From an uncultured Flavobacteriaceae bacterium (lineage in GTDB: Bacteria > Bacteroidota > Bacteroidia > Flavobacteriales > Flavobacteriaceae), in the NCBI GenBank assembly GCA_947502495.1, contig CANNAC010000001.1, forward strand, positions 248,001 to 312,000: DNA of 64,000 nucleotides, given 5' to 3'. The notes below the pieces were generated by a model, which was not told the origin of the DNA, searched no databases, and saw only the letters and a program-made list of their open reading frames with translations. Below are positions 26,488 through 34,911 of this stretch, piece after piece. Position 1 is the first letter of the stretch, and each line of letters opens with the position of its first letter. Made by a program: the position numbers and the translations under genes.

Positions 26488-27051
26488 CTAACTAGAAAAG
26501 TGATCTGGTAAATCAATGCGAACACGATGATCTTTTAAATCATTGAAGTAGTTTTCTAAAGAAAAATCTACATGATTAAACTCTTCTTGTCTTGCTCTGT
26601 GGTTTTCGTTACGATTTATTGCTTTTAAAAAACGAACAACTTCTTTTTTATCATTTAATATTAAACCGGGAACAATTACCGATTTGCCTGCATCGTCTTT
26701 AGCAACCATTGTAAAATAAGAAGAATTACAATGTTTGGTTTCACCAGTTCTAATATTTTCTGCTTCTACACGAATACCAATAACCATAGAGGTACTACCA
26801 ACATAATTAACAGAGGCTTTCATGGTTACAAGATCGCCAATTTCTATCGGACTTAAAAAATCGACAGTATTTACAGACGCAGTAACGCAATAGGTTTCCG
26901 AGTGTTTGGAACCACAAGCAAAAGCAATTTCATCCATTAAACTTAAAATATAACCACCATGAATTTTACCACCAAAATTAGAGTGGGATGGTTGCATGAG
27001 TAACGATATACTTATACGAGAAGAATCTACAGTTTTAAATTTTAGTTTCAT
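26488..27051 (-). CDS. Acyl-CoA thioesterase, hotdog fold
   Basis: 187 residues with a hotdog thioesterase domain: SHSNFGGKIHGGYILSLMDEIAFACGSKHS is the central helix region (Asp near 41), followed by VNTVDFLSPIEIGDLVTMKASVNYVG. This is the BACH/YciA-like group that hydrolyses acyl-CoA to free acid and CoA in the cytoplasm. Only one hotdog domain is present, so it should act as an oligomer. It begins 1 bp after the small membrane protein gene stop and probably shares its transcript. Confidence 0.9.
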   Translation of the reverse strand: MKLKFKTVDSSRISISLLMQPSHSNFGGKIHGGYILSLMDEIAFACGSKHSETYCVTASVNTVDFLSPIEIGDLVTMKASVNYVGSTSMVIGIRVEAENIRTGETKHCNSSYFTMVAKDDAGKSVIVPGLILNDKKEVVRFLKAINRNENHRARQEEFNHVDFSLENYFNDLKDHRVRIDLPDHFSS

Positions 27052-27052
27052 A

Positions 27053-27418
27053 TTAATATCTATTATTTCGGGATGTATCTTCTTCTACTTTTGTGATAAA
27101 ATATTTGGTATCTCCTAACCAAAAGAAGGTTTTATAACGTTCAAAATACGTTAATTTAACAAACTTACCTTGTAAACGATTTAATTCTTTTATGGCTTGT
27201 TCTTCCTTGTCTTCTACAGAAAACTGAAATAATTGTGCTTCAGAAACACCTTGGCTAATTTCGCCTTCCCAAGTTTTAAAGAGTACGCCTTTACTCGTAA
27301 ATTTAACCAATTGTCCAGCTCTAACACCTTCACTATAGGTTGCAAAATAGATAAAGCAGAAATAAGCTGCTACTATTAATGTGATGGTAATAAATGCTTT
27401 TATTAAAAATTTTATCAT
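27053..27418 (-). CDS. Small single-pass membrane protein
   Basis: 121 residues. An N-terminal membrane helix (about 5-27) is followed by a periplasmic beta-rich domain containing YSEGVRAGQLVKFTSKGVLFKTWEGEIS. In flavobacterial genomes this family is sometimes labelled 6-phosphogluconate dehydrogenase, but nothing in the sequence supports that enzyme. Function unknown. It lies between rmuC and the thioesterase gene, all leftward with gaps of 39 and 1 bp, so an operon is likely. Confidence 0.75.
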   Translation of the reverse strand: MIKFLIKAFITITLIVAAYFCFIYFATYSEGVRAGQLVKFTSKGVLFKTWEGEISQGVSEAQLFQFSVEDKEEQAIKELNRLQGKFVKLTYFERYKTFFWLGDTKYFITKVEEDTSRNNRY

Positions 27419-27457
27419 ATTTTTTTTAGTTATTTGGATATTATAAAGCGTAAAATA

Positions 27458-28843
27458 TTAGTCGTCAGACGCTGCTCGTTTTATTATTGTTTCTGGTAAT
27501 GCTTTTTTTGCTTTGGCTCCTAGTTTTTTAATTTTTTCAACACTTGTAATTAGGTTTCCTTTTCCTTCCACCAATTTATTCATAGCAGAAGAATAGTCTT
27601 TTTTAGCATCGTCAATTTTCTTTCCAACTCCTGTTAAATCGGTAACTAAACCATGAAATTTATCATATAAAGCGCCAGCTTGTCTTGCAATCTCTATGGC
27701 ATTTTGTTGTTGCTTTTCGTTATTCCACATACTATCCACCGTTCTTAAAGTGGCTAATAAAGTAGATGGCGTTACAATGACAATGTTCTTCTCAAAAGCT
27801 TTGTTGTATATCGAATTATCTGCATTAATGGCCACTGCAAAAGCAGGTTCAATTGGTATAAATAGCAATACAAAATCCGGACTTTCAATATCGTATAAAT
27901 CTTCGTATTTCTTTTCAGAAAGCTGATCGACATGTCTTCTAATCGAGTTAATATGCGCTTTTAGAAAAACCTCACGTTCATCCTCTTCCGCATTAACATA
28001 ACGTTCATAATCTGTTAAAGACACTTTACTATCAATAATCATTTTTTTGTTATCTGGTAAATGCAAAACAATATCCGGAAGCACGCGTGAGCCATCTTCT
28101 TTAGTGAAGTTTTGTTGTACAAAATACTCTCTGTCTTTTTCTAAACCTGATTTTTCAAGAACGCGTTCTAGTACCAATTCGCCCCAATTCCCTTGCATTT
28201 TACTATCACCTTTTAAAGCGCGAGTTAGGTTGGTTGCTTCTTTAGTCATTTGTTGGTTTAAATCTTTTAAACCTAATAATTGCTCTTTTAAAGCAGAATG
28301 CATACTGATACTTTCCTTTTGTGTATCGTCTACTTTCTTTTCAAATAGTTGGATTTTCTCTTGAAGCGGATTTAAAATGTTTTTAATGTTTTCTTTATTC
28401 TGAAGGGTAAATTTTTCCGATTTAGCATCTAATATTCTATTGGCTAAGTTTTCAAAATCGGTACGAAGCTGTTTTTGGCGTTCTTCTAATTCTTCATCTC
28501 TTTTAAGATTTAGTTTTTGAAGATTTTCATATTCTGAATTTCTACGTGCTAATTCGGTGTTTAAAAAATCCTTTTCCCTACGAATATCTTCGCGTTCTAT
28601 TTCAATTTTAGAAAGCGTTTCTTTTAATTGCGTTACTTGATTTTCAAAGTTTTGATTTTGTTTTTGGTTTTCAGCTTCCGAAAATTGTTTAAAGTCATTA
28701 AACTGTTGTTGCAAGTTATTGTTGCGTTCTTCTAAGGTGCTTCTTTCACTTTTACTTTTCAGTTTTGTGAATAGTATCCCTAAATAAGCGCCAATTGCAG
28801 CAGCGATTAGTATAGCAAGAATGAGAATGAGGTTGTCGTTCAT
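27458..28843 (-). CDS. rmuC: DNA recombination protein RmuC
   Basis: 461 residues: an N-terminal membrane helix (about 4-24), a long coiled coil (about 30-200) and the RmuC nuclease-like domain (about 210-420) with GNWGELVLERVLEKSGL, DIVLHLPDNKKMIIDSKVSLTDYERY and FVLLFIPIEPAF. RmuC limits recombination between inverted repeats in E. coli and its domain is related to restriction nucleases. Its presence beside a reverse transcriptase may be chance. Confidence 0.93.
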   Translation of the reverse strand: MNDNLILILAILIAAAIGAYLGILFTKLKSKSERSTLEERNNNLQQQFNDFKQFSEAENQKQNQNFENQVTQLKETLSKIEIEREDIRREKDFLNTELARRNSEYENLQKLNLKRDEELEERQKQLRTDFENLANRILDAKSEKFTLQNKENIKNILNPLQEKIQLFEKKVDDTQKESISMHSALKEQLLGLKDLNQQMTKEATNLTRALKGDSKMQGNWGELVLERVLEKSGLEKDREYFVQQNFTKEDGSRVLPDIVLHLPDNKKMIIDSKVSLTDYERYVNAEEDEREVFLKAHINSIRRHVDQLSEKKYEDLYDIESPDFVLLFIPIEPAFAVAINADNSIYNKAFEKNIVIVTPSTLLATLRTVDSMWNNEKQQQNAIEIARQAGALYDKFHGLVTDLTGVGKKIDDAKKDYSSAMNKLVEGKGNLITSVEKIKKLGAKAKKALPETIIKRAASDD

Positions 28844-28871
28844 AATTTTTTGAATGTATTAATGTAAAAGT

Positions 28872-28898
28872 AAGAAATTATAAGGGTTATAATTTCTT
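28872..28898. repeat. 12-bp inverted repeat at the 3' end of the reverse transcriptase gene
   Basis: AAGAAATTATAA (28872-28883) and TTATAATTTCTT (28887-28898) pair perfectly around GGG. It lies 2 bp beyond the stop codon of the reverse transcriptase gene. There is no proper U-tract on the transcript strand, so it may be a weak terminator, an RNA 3'-end structure, or the edge of the inserted island. Confidence 0.6.
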
Positions 28899-28900
28899 GA

Positions 28901-30412
28901 TTATAGATCTTTTTTAACATTTGAAAAATCATATTTTTTCATTGTTTTTTGAAGTATTTTCCAATGTTTACGCAATTGCCTTTTTATTTCAGGAGCATCC
29001 AAATCGTCAGCAGCTCTGTAAGCATATCTTAAATAATTTCCTCTAAATTTTCTGTCAAAATATTCGGTTTCAGCTTTACCATTAATATAGCCCGTTCTTT
29101 TTGCAGGTATTAACCTAGATTTTTCTCCTTTAAAACTAAATAATCTATAAATTTTTCTTTTAAATATTGGCGCTTCATCTAAAAGATGTTTTTCTTTAAT
29201 GGTTTCAGCTCTTTTATGTTTGAGTTTTATAGTTTCTTTCATTTCTCTATAAAACTTAGCTAAGTTTTTAGATTTTATTAATGTTTGATAACCATAAAAT
29301 TCAAAACCTAAATAGTTTAAAGGAACATTCTCTTTTAGACTACCATCTTTACCAATTTTATAGCATTGTAATCGGTTTTTATTTTTTTTGAAAAGTGTTT
29401 TTTCTGTTTTCTCTAATGAAACTTTTAATTTATTTTTTTTCATTTCATCTTTAACAAATTCACTTACAAATTGAATTTGATTTTCATTGCAAATCATTAC
29501 AATATCATCGGAATATCTTCTATAAAACACATTGTGTTTTAAAGTTAACTCTTTTAAAACAGACTCATCAAAAGCAAGCATATAAATATTGGCAAGTAAG
29601 GCGCTAATAGGTAATCCTTGCGGAATACCTATTAATTCTTTTTGTTTGTTTTGTTTTTGGTTTTTATGAATTATTATATCCGAATCAATTAAATCTTTAA
29701 TACTATTAAAAAACGTGTGTTTACCTTCTTTTTTAAGCTTGGCTAATTCCTTCTCATCAAAATGACCATTTTTGGTCTTTAAATCTTTGAGTTTTACATA
29801 AGAAAATCTGGTAGTCGCTTTAAAAAGATTAAAGTGATCTTTAGGTAATGTTTTGTTGCCTAATATTTTTGCCCAAGCTAGTTTTAGTTTTTTATGATTT
29901 AAACTAGGAAAGAAATTTTCAATATCTAAAACAAGAGCGACACAATTTTCTCGTCTTTTAATTTCATCAAATACATCTTTTGCAAAATGTACATTGTTTT
30001 TAAACTTTAGTTTATCATCTGTTTCTATTTGTCTGTAAGCCGTAATTGAATTAGAAAGTAAACTATTTTTATTTAGATAAGCTTCATATTTTGGAGTGAT
30101 AATTTGTTGTGTGTAATACGAATAGACATGAGCGTCTAAATGTGTGGCATATAGTATTTCTCTAATTTTTGTATTAGTTACTATTTCTCCATTTTTAAGT
30201 TTTTTGTGAGAGCGTCTTTCTTCTCCATTAAAATTAGATAATTTATAACGTCTTTGTTTAATTTCTTTAAAAATAAGAGGAGAGAAGGAGTGTTGCGCTA
30301 CTTTTTTAGTATTGGAAACATAGTGCTCAATATTTCTTCTAATAGACAATGGTGTCTTATTAGTAAAATGAGGATATCCTCTGTCTTTAAACCAATCTTT
30401 TTGTGCGCTCAT
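28901..30412 (-). CDS. Reverse transcriptase (unclassified/DRT or retron-like)
   Basis: 503 residues with a complete RT palm. Motif 3 is VLDIENFFPSLNHKKL (Asp163), motif 4 GIPQGLPISALLANIYM (about 262-278), motif 5 YRRYSDDIVMI (about 298-306, active site YSDD rather than YADD), then LNYLGFEF (motif 7). The N-terminus (KDWFKDRGYPHF, THLDAHVYSYYTQQII) belongs to stand-alone bacterial RTs. No maturase, HNH nuclease, integrase or primase domain is seen, so it is not an ordinary group II intron enzyme. The C-terminal ~130 residues are basic and could bind RNA. The location on a small island with a repeat-bearing upstream region suggests a defence RT (DRT) or retron; the class is uncertain. Confidence 0.88.
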   Translation of the reverse strand: MSAQKDWFKDRGYPHFTNKTPLSIRRNIEHYVSNTKKVAQHSFSPLIFKEIKQRRYKLSNFNGEERRSHKKLKNGEIVTNTKIREILYATHLDAHVYSYYTQQIITPKYEAYLNKNSLLSNSITAYRQIETDDKLKFKNNVHFAKDVFDEIKRRENCVALVLDIENFFPSLNHKKLKLAWAKILGNKTLPKDHFNLFKATTRFSYVKLKDLKTKNGHFDEKELAKLKKEGKHTFFNSIKDLIDSDIIIHKNQKQNKQKELIGIPQGLPISALLANIYMLAFDESVLKELTLKHNVFYRRYSDDIVMICNENQIQFVSEFVKDEMKKNKLKVSLEKTEKTLFKKNKNRLQCYKIGKDGSLKENVPLNYLGFEFYGYQTLIKSKNLAKFYREMKETIKLKHKRAETIKEKHLLDEAPIFKRKIYRLFSFKGEKSRLIPAKRTGYINGKAETEYFDRKFRGNYLRYAYRAADDLDAPEIKRQLRKHWKILQKTMKKYDFSNVKKDL

Positions 30413-30544
30413 AGTTAAATAAAAGTAAGAGAAGTTCTCGCACGTATTTATTGCAGAATAGAACTTACACCTTAAAAAAGGATTGAACCATTAGCCGAGT
30501 TCTCGACTCACGTTGCAATTGTACGTCTAATAACAAATAACTAT
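30413..30544 (-). ncRNA. Candidate RNA partner of the reverse transcriptase (upstream region)
   Basis: The 132 bp upstream of the RT start contain a repeated motif: AGTTCTCG followed by CACGT at 30433-30445 and again, with a 3-nt insertion, at 30498-30513. On the RT strand this reads ACGTG-CGAGAACT twice. The second copy can form CGAG-AA-CTCG and the first GAGAA-C-TTCTC. Known retron and DRT2/DRT9 loci carry a structured RNA at this position. I cannot define its ends; the RNA could also extend into 30545-30840, where a perfect 18-bp palindrome is found. Confidence 0.4.
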
Positions 30545-30814
30545 ATGATAGCACTCATTAAATTAATAATCAACTTAGTCTTAGAGACCTTAGATATAAA
30601 CCAGATGTTGGTGTTTCTAAAGGACTTTATAAGAATTATTGAGGTATTATCGATAATACCGCAGATAATTTCTTATATTAACTGTAACAAAGTGAACAGA
30701 AATACATTTTACTTAATCACCATATTTATTATCCTTTTTTACTTGAAAAAAGTCGGATTAAGTGATTGGTTAAAAACCAATACAGTAGTTCAACAAATGT
30801 TTTATTCCTTTTAA
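30545..30814 (+). CDS. Small putative membrane protein beside the reverse transcriptase
   Basis: 89 residues, hydrophobic, with one or two possible membrane segments (about 38-48 and 61-75: FYLITIFIILFYL). Divergent from the RT gene. I do not recognise it. It contains the palindrome GGTATTATCGATAATACC (30642-30659), unusual for a coding sequence, so the ORF may be accidental and the segment may instead belong to a structured RNA on the opposite strand. No clear promoter was found. Confidence 0.4.
   Translation: MIALIKLIINLVLETLDINQMLVFLKDFIRIIEVLSIIPQIISYINCNKVNRNTFYLITIFIILFYLKKVGLSDWLKTNTVVQQMFYSF
30642..30659. repeat. Perfect 18-bp palindrome
   Basis: GGTATTATC followed by GATAATACC with no loop, inside the 89-residue ORF. 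It could be a protein-binding site, an RNA hairpin of an RT-associated transcript, or chance. Confidence 0.6.
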
Positions 30815-30885
30815 CTAAAGAACTTCTTTACTTTCAAGTAAATATAACATATATTCTTATCTTTAATAAAAATTAAAAAAAGAAT

Positions 30886-31551
30886 ATGAATGTATTTGAA
30901 ATAGGAGATATAGTAACAATTAAATCACATCCATTATTTAGTTCTACTCCCAAACGAATTAATGAATTTCCAGCTCAAGTACCACCACTAATGTTAGTAA
31001 AAGAGGTTATATATGAAAAAGAGGATAAAAAGAAAGTTTATAGTGATGTAATTGAAAAAGCACAAATAGCAGATGTAGTGAAATATGTATGTGTTTTCTT
31101 TAATGCAAATAAAAGTGAATTTGTAGAAAAGGAGGTTTACCATTCACTATTAGATTCTTATTTGAAATTAAAGTATTATAAAGAGTTTAAAGATGATGCA
31201 GGAGTAACTTTTGCGATAGATAAAACATTAATAGATGAAGTAATAACTTATAATAAAGCGGAAGCTTATGTTTTTGGTAAAAGGGTTCAATTTGTCACTA
31301 AAAAATTAGAACAAAGAAAATCATATAATCCTTCTTCTGAAAGAATTCCAAGTTCATCATTTCAAACACCAGATTTTATATTATCTGGAATAAAAAATGA
31401 AGAACAAAAGGATTTATTTTTTCAAGATGGAAAACCAAAAAGACAGATAACCAAACAGTCATATAAAGTCATGTGGTTTAATCATGTCCAACAAAAATTT
31501 AGTGAACACTATTTACCAAAAGAATTTTTTGTGGAAAAATTAGAAATTTAA
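30886..31551 (+). CDS. Hypothetical protein of the reverse transcriptase island
   Basis: 221 residues, soluble, without signal peptide. The N-terminus FEIGDIVTIKSHPLF and LMLVKEVIYEKEDKKKVYSD resembles a small SH3-like or KOW-like beta barrel, followed by a second half rich in Lys, Glu and Ser. I do not recognise the family. It lies on the far side of the RT locus before the ABC importer genes. An A-rich leader precedes the ATG as usual in Bacteroidota. It may be part of the same accessory island; no evidence ties it to the RT functionally. Confidence 0.65.
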   Translation: MNVFEIGDIVTIKSHPLFSSTPKRINEFPAQVPPLMLVKEVIYEKEDKKKVYSDVIEKAQIADVVKYVCVFFNANKSEFVEKEVYHSLLDSYLKLKYYKEFKDDAGVTFAIDKTLIDEVITYNKAEAYVFGKRVQFVTKKLEQRKSYNPSSERIPSSSFQTPDFILSGIKNEEQKDLFFQDGKPKRQITKQSYKVMWFNHVQQKFSEHYLPKEFFVEKLEI

Positions 31552-31623
31552 TTCAAATAATTTCAAAGATTGATTAATTTAATAATTTATTTGAGATGCT
31601 GAAACAAGCACAAGATGACAAGT

Positions 31624-32418
31624 TTACTTCTTTACTCTAAAACTTCTAGTTTTCTCATCGAAAGTAATTAAGTCTTCTGGGAATAATGTATTAAATGTTC
31701 CTTGTTCAATGAGTGTACAAGGTGTGTTGGAAATGACTTCCGTTTTAGTCATTACAATCATGGTATCACATAACTGAATGGCTAAATCTATTTCATGAGA
31801 AGAAAATAAAATGGTTTTCCCTGTTTCTTTCACCAATCTTTGAAGCAGTTTTAAAATGTACGCTTTGTGGTACATATCTAAATGTGTCGTTGGTTCATCT
31901 AGAATAATCAAATCTGTATCTTGTGCTAAAGCACGTGCAATCATCACTTTTTGGAGCTGTCCATCACTAAGCTCAAAACATTTTTTATGTTTTAAATTGT
32001 CAATATTTGTTTGGGTAATAGCATGGTTTACTTTGCTAATATCTTCTTCCGATAAATTACCAACCCAATTGGTGTATGGCTGTCTTCCTAAAGCAACAAG
32101 CTCAAAAACGGATAAATTTTTGGAAGCAATAGTTTCGGTTAAAACCAAACTCATAGCTTTTGCTAAGTCCATGTTAGCGTAGTCTTCTAAAGGTTTTTCA
32201 TTTAAATATAAAGCTCCAGATAATTTTGGTTGCACTTGTGTTAGTGTTCTTAATAAGGTAGATTTACCAATACCATTTCCGCCAACTAAGCCAATAAGTT
32301 CTCCTTTTTTTAAGGCGATATTTATGTTAGTAGCGATTGTAGTTTCTTCTTTTTTGGTTTTGTAACCAATAGAAAGATTTTCGGTTTTAAGGATGATATG
32401 TTGGCTGGTTTCTTTCAC
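31624..32418 (-). CDS. ABC importer ATPase, cobalamin/iron-siderophore type
   Basis: 264 residues, a complete ABC ATPase: Walker A GGNGIGKST, Q-loop in VLTETIASKN, signature LSDGQLQKVMIARAL, Walker B LIILDEPTTHLD and switch His in SSHEIDLA. This is the FecE/BtuD group that powers a FecCD-type permease. It is separated from the permease gene by 99 bp containing two hairpin repeats, but shares direction. The nearby cobalamin riboswitch favours vitamin B12; iron chelate is the alternative. Confidence 0.9.
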   Translation of the reverse strand: MKETSQHIILKTENLSIGYKTKKEETTIATNINIALKKGELIGLVGGNGIGKSTLLRTLTQVQPKLSGALYLNEKPLEDYANMDLAKAMSLVLTETIASKNLSVFELVALGRQPYTNWVGNLSEEDISKVNHAITQTNIDNLKHKKCFELSDGQLQKVMIARALAQDTDLIILDEPTTHLDMYHKAYILKLLQRLVKETGKTILFSSHEIDLAIQLCDTMIVMTKTEVISNTPCTLIEQGTFNTLFPEDLITFDEKTRSFRVKK

Positions 32419-32430
32419 TAAATTTTATAT

Positions 32431-32492
32431 GTTTTGTCTTCCTGAACTGGTTTCAGGATCCAATTAGATTCCGTATCAAGTACGGAATGACG
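32431..32492. repeat. Two adjacent palindromic repeat units
   Basis: TCCTGAA-CTGGT-TTCAGGA (32440-32458) and TTCCGTA-TCAAG-TACGGAA (32469-32487). Both stems are 7 bp with 5-nt loops, 10 bp apart. Such gtc-ttcctgaac... and ttccgtatcaag... texts recur between genes in many bacteria as dispersed palindromic elements. Here they sit inside an ABC importer operon. Confidence 0.75.
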
Positions 32493-32517
32493 GTTATATA
32501 ATATTAATTTTTTCATA

Positions 32518-33546
32518 TTAAAACACCATCTTTCTTTTTCTAACCAATAACCATATCACAACAGGAGCACCAATTAAACTAGTAATAGCATTAATAGGTA
32601 AGGTATAATCACTGGTTGGTAATTGTGCAATACTATCGCAAATAAGCATTACTATGGCGCCAAATAAAAATACGGCTGGTAATAATATTTTATGATTGGA
32701 GGTATTAAAAATTTGTCTGGTTAAATGCGGTACAGCCAATCCGATAAAAGCAATTGGTCCTGCAAAGGCGGTTATGGTTCCTGCCAACAAACTGGTTGCT
32801 AGGATAATGATTATACGACTTCGCTTAATATTTAATCCCAAGCTTTTTGCATAATTTTCTCCAAGTAATAAGGTGTTTAGCCCTTTTATAGCCAAGATAC
32901 TAAGTAGTATTCCGAAGGAATAAATGACAAAGAAAATGAAGACTTCGTTCCAAGATAAGTTTCCTAAACTACCAAATCCCCAAAAGATATATTGTTGTAA
33001 TTGTTCGGCAGAACTAAAATAGGAGAGTACACTCACTACTGCAGATGTGATGCTTCCAAACATAAGTCCAATAATAAGAATAGCCATCGTATCTTTTACT
33101 CGAGACGAAACGATTAAAACCGCTAATAGAACCAGAAAACTTCCTAAACTAGCTGCGATAACTATGGTCCATTTTGAAATTAATAAGGAAGCGAAAATAC
33201 CGCCAAAAAGGCCACCTCCCAAAATCACCAAAGCAACACCTAAACTTGCGCCAGATGTGATACCAAGAACAAATGGTCCTGCTAAAGGGTTTCTAAAAAG
33301 CGTTTGCATTAATAATCCCGAAATACCTAAACCAGAACCAACTAAAATTGCTGTGACTGCTTTTGGTAATCTATAATCTACAATAATATATTGCCAAGAT
33401 GCATTAGACGAAGCACCTACTAAACTATTAAAAATTTCTTTTAATGGAATAGATACAGAGCCTAAGCTAATGTTCGCAAAGAAGCATACTATTAATGTAA
33501 GGATTAAAAGTATAAAGGAACCTTTATATGTATTGGTTTCGGACAA
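32518..33546 (-). CDS. FecCD-family ABC permease (cobalamin or iron chelate)
   Basis: 342 residues, about ten membrane helices, with the FecCD hallmarks DYRLPKAVTAILVGSGLGISGLLMQTLFRNPLAGPFVLGITSGASLG, LGLNIKRSRI and GPIAFIGLAVPHLTRQIF. BtuC-like proteins form a homodimeric channel in the inner membrane, working with BtuD and BtuF partners. It begins 1 bp after the binding-protein gene stop, so the two are coupled. Confidence 0.92.
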   Translation of the reverse strand: MSETNTYKGSFILLILTLIVCFFANISLGSVSIPLKEIFNSLVGASSNASWQYIIVDYRLPKAVTAILVGSGLGISGLLMQTLFRNPLAGPFVLGITSGASLGVALVILGGGLFGGIFASLLISKWTIVIAASLGSFLVLLAVLIVSSRVKDTMAILIIGLMFGSITSAVVSVLSYFSSAEQLQQYIFWGFGSLGNLSWNEVFIFFVIYSFGILLSILAIKGLNTLLLGENYAKSLGLNIKRSRIIIILATSLLAGTITAFAGPIAFIGLAVPHLTRQIFNTSNHKILLPAVFLFGAIVMLICDSIAQLPTSDYTLPINAITSLIGAPVVIWLLVRKRKMVF

Positions 33547-33547
33547 A

Positions 33548-34714
33548 TTATTTTAAAGGTTTAAAAAAGTAAGGGGTATAATCTGGTAATAATTCTGGGT
33601 GACAGATTTTAATAATATCTTTTAAAACAATATCTGGTCTTGCGGTACCAAGTTCGTAATATAAAACACCGCCAGTTTTTCCTGTTGTGTTTGAAAAGGT
33701 ATAGATTTTTTTATTTTGAAAAGCATCAAATTTCGTATAATGGGCATTTGCTTTTTCTAGCGCTTCCATACTTGTGTAATACGAAGGACTTAACCATAAT
33801 TCGGCATGTTTTGCTTTCTCAAAAACCGTTTCAAAGTTTAGTGCTAAACTACCACTTCCTGTAGTTTCACTATATAAATAGTTTACGTTGGCGTCTTTTA
33901 AAATTTGTGCTTCCGGACTTGTACCATTAGGTAAATACCAAGTGTCTTTATGCATTGCTCCGCTTATAACGGTTGGTTGGCTTTCTACTTTTGATGCAAG
34001 CGCTTTTGCTTCTTGATAATTTTTTTCAATAGAATCAAAAATAGTATTTGCTACTTTTTCTTTGTTATATAGAACGCCAAAGAATTTAACCCATTCTGCT
34101 TTTGCTAATGCCGATTTTTCTACCCAATCGCCATTGTAGATTACAGGAATTCCTGCTTTTTTAATCGTTTCAAAGGTTTTGTTATTTCCATCTATACCAT
34201 AACCAATGACTACATTTGGTTGTAGTTCTAATAAAACTTCGGTGTTTATACCTTCGTTTTTTCCTAGTTCTCTAATGCTTTCATTATCAATTCTAGTTCT
34301 CGTTTTTAAGGAAGAGACATAATCTGTTCCAGGGAAACCAACTAGTGTTTCTTCTACTTCTAAAAGCTCTAAAGCAGGAATATGTGTGGTAGATGTAACT
34401 ACTATTTTTTCAATAGGAATCGTTATTATACCATCAAATTCATCTTTGTTTAACGTTATTTTAGAGGCTACATTTTTGGGAACTAAAGCATATCTATATT
34501 CCTTTTCTGCTTTAGGCCAAGGATTATTTATGGTTAGGACTTTAAAGTTTTCATTATGTGTAATAGCAAATCCTTCGGCATATTTAAATGCTGTTTCAGC
34601 AAAATCTTGCTTGTTTTCAGGAATTGCTTTTACTTCCTTTTTACACGCAGTAAAAGATAATAAAAGACAAAGTAGTAGGGAAGTGAAAGTTTTGTTTTGT
34701 AACATTAGTGACAT
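33548..34714 (-). CDS. ABC importer substrate-binding lipoprotein (BtuF/FepB-like)
   Basis: About 388 residues from the ATG at 34714, with a lipoprotein signal (LLLCLLLSFTACKKE). The body has the two-lobe periplasmic binding fold: VVTSTTHIPALELLEVEETLVGFPGTDYVSS, LLELQPNVVIGYG and KKAGIPVIYNGDWVE. It should deliver cobalamin (or an iron chelate) to the FecCD permease. The open frame continues to 34759, but that start overlaps the divergent 35-residue gene and would put extra residues before the signal peptide, so I reject it. Confidence 0.9.
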   Translation of the reverse strand: MSLMLQNKTFTSLLLCLLLSFTACKKEVKAIPENKQDFAETAFKYAEGFAITHNENFKVLTINNPWPKAEKEYRYALVPKNVASKITLNKDEFDGIITIPIEKIVVTSTTHIPALELLEVEETLVGFPGTDYVSSLKTRTRIDNESIRELGKNEGINTEVLLELQPNVVIGYGIDGNNKTFETIKKAGIPVIYNGDWVEKSALAKAEWVKFFGVLYNKEKVANTIFDSIEKNYQEAKALASKVESQPTVISGAMHKDTWYLPNGTSPEAQILKDANVNYLYSETTGSGSLALNFETVFEKAKHAELWLSPSYYTSMEALEKANAHYTKFDAFQNKKIYTFSNTTGKTGGVLYYELGTARPDIVLKDIIKICHPELLPDYTPYFFKPLK

Positions 34715-34757
34715 ATAAATAGATAGGTTTCTTTTAAATTTATATAAAATTTTAGTC

Positions 34758-34865
34758 ATGAGAGACGGTTCAAATTTAACAATATATATAGTAGGAGGAA
34801 TTATAATAGCACATTTTTTAATTGGGTTTATTTTTCTTATTTATAAAATGAATAAGAAAAAGTAA
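34758..34865 (+). CDS. 35-residue single-pass membrane peptide
   Basis: A short ORF MRDGSNLTIYIVGGIIIAHF..., one membrane helix (about 8-29) and a basic tail ending KMNKKK, the topology of a small inner-membrane peptide. It lies between the divergent importer operon and the cobalamin riboswitch. It is outside the usual size limit of gene finders. Reality is supported only by its clean membrane-anchor shape. Confidence 0.45.
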   Translation: MRDGSNLTIYIVGGIIIAHFLIGFIFLIYKMNKKK

Positions 34866-34911
34866 TTTTAATTAGTTTGCATTTAAAAAAGAAATTACTT
34901 TTGCACAGAAT

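Noticed and set aside
28901-30412. Group II intron maturase
   Set aside because: No maturase X domain, no HNH domain and no recognisable intron domain V or VI hairpin beside the gene.
34715-34759. Upstream start of the B12 binding protein
   Set aside because: It would put 15 charged residues before the lipoprotein signal peptide and overlap the divergent small gene.
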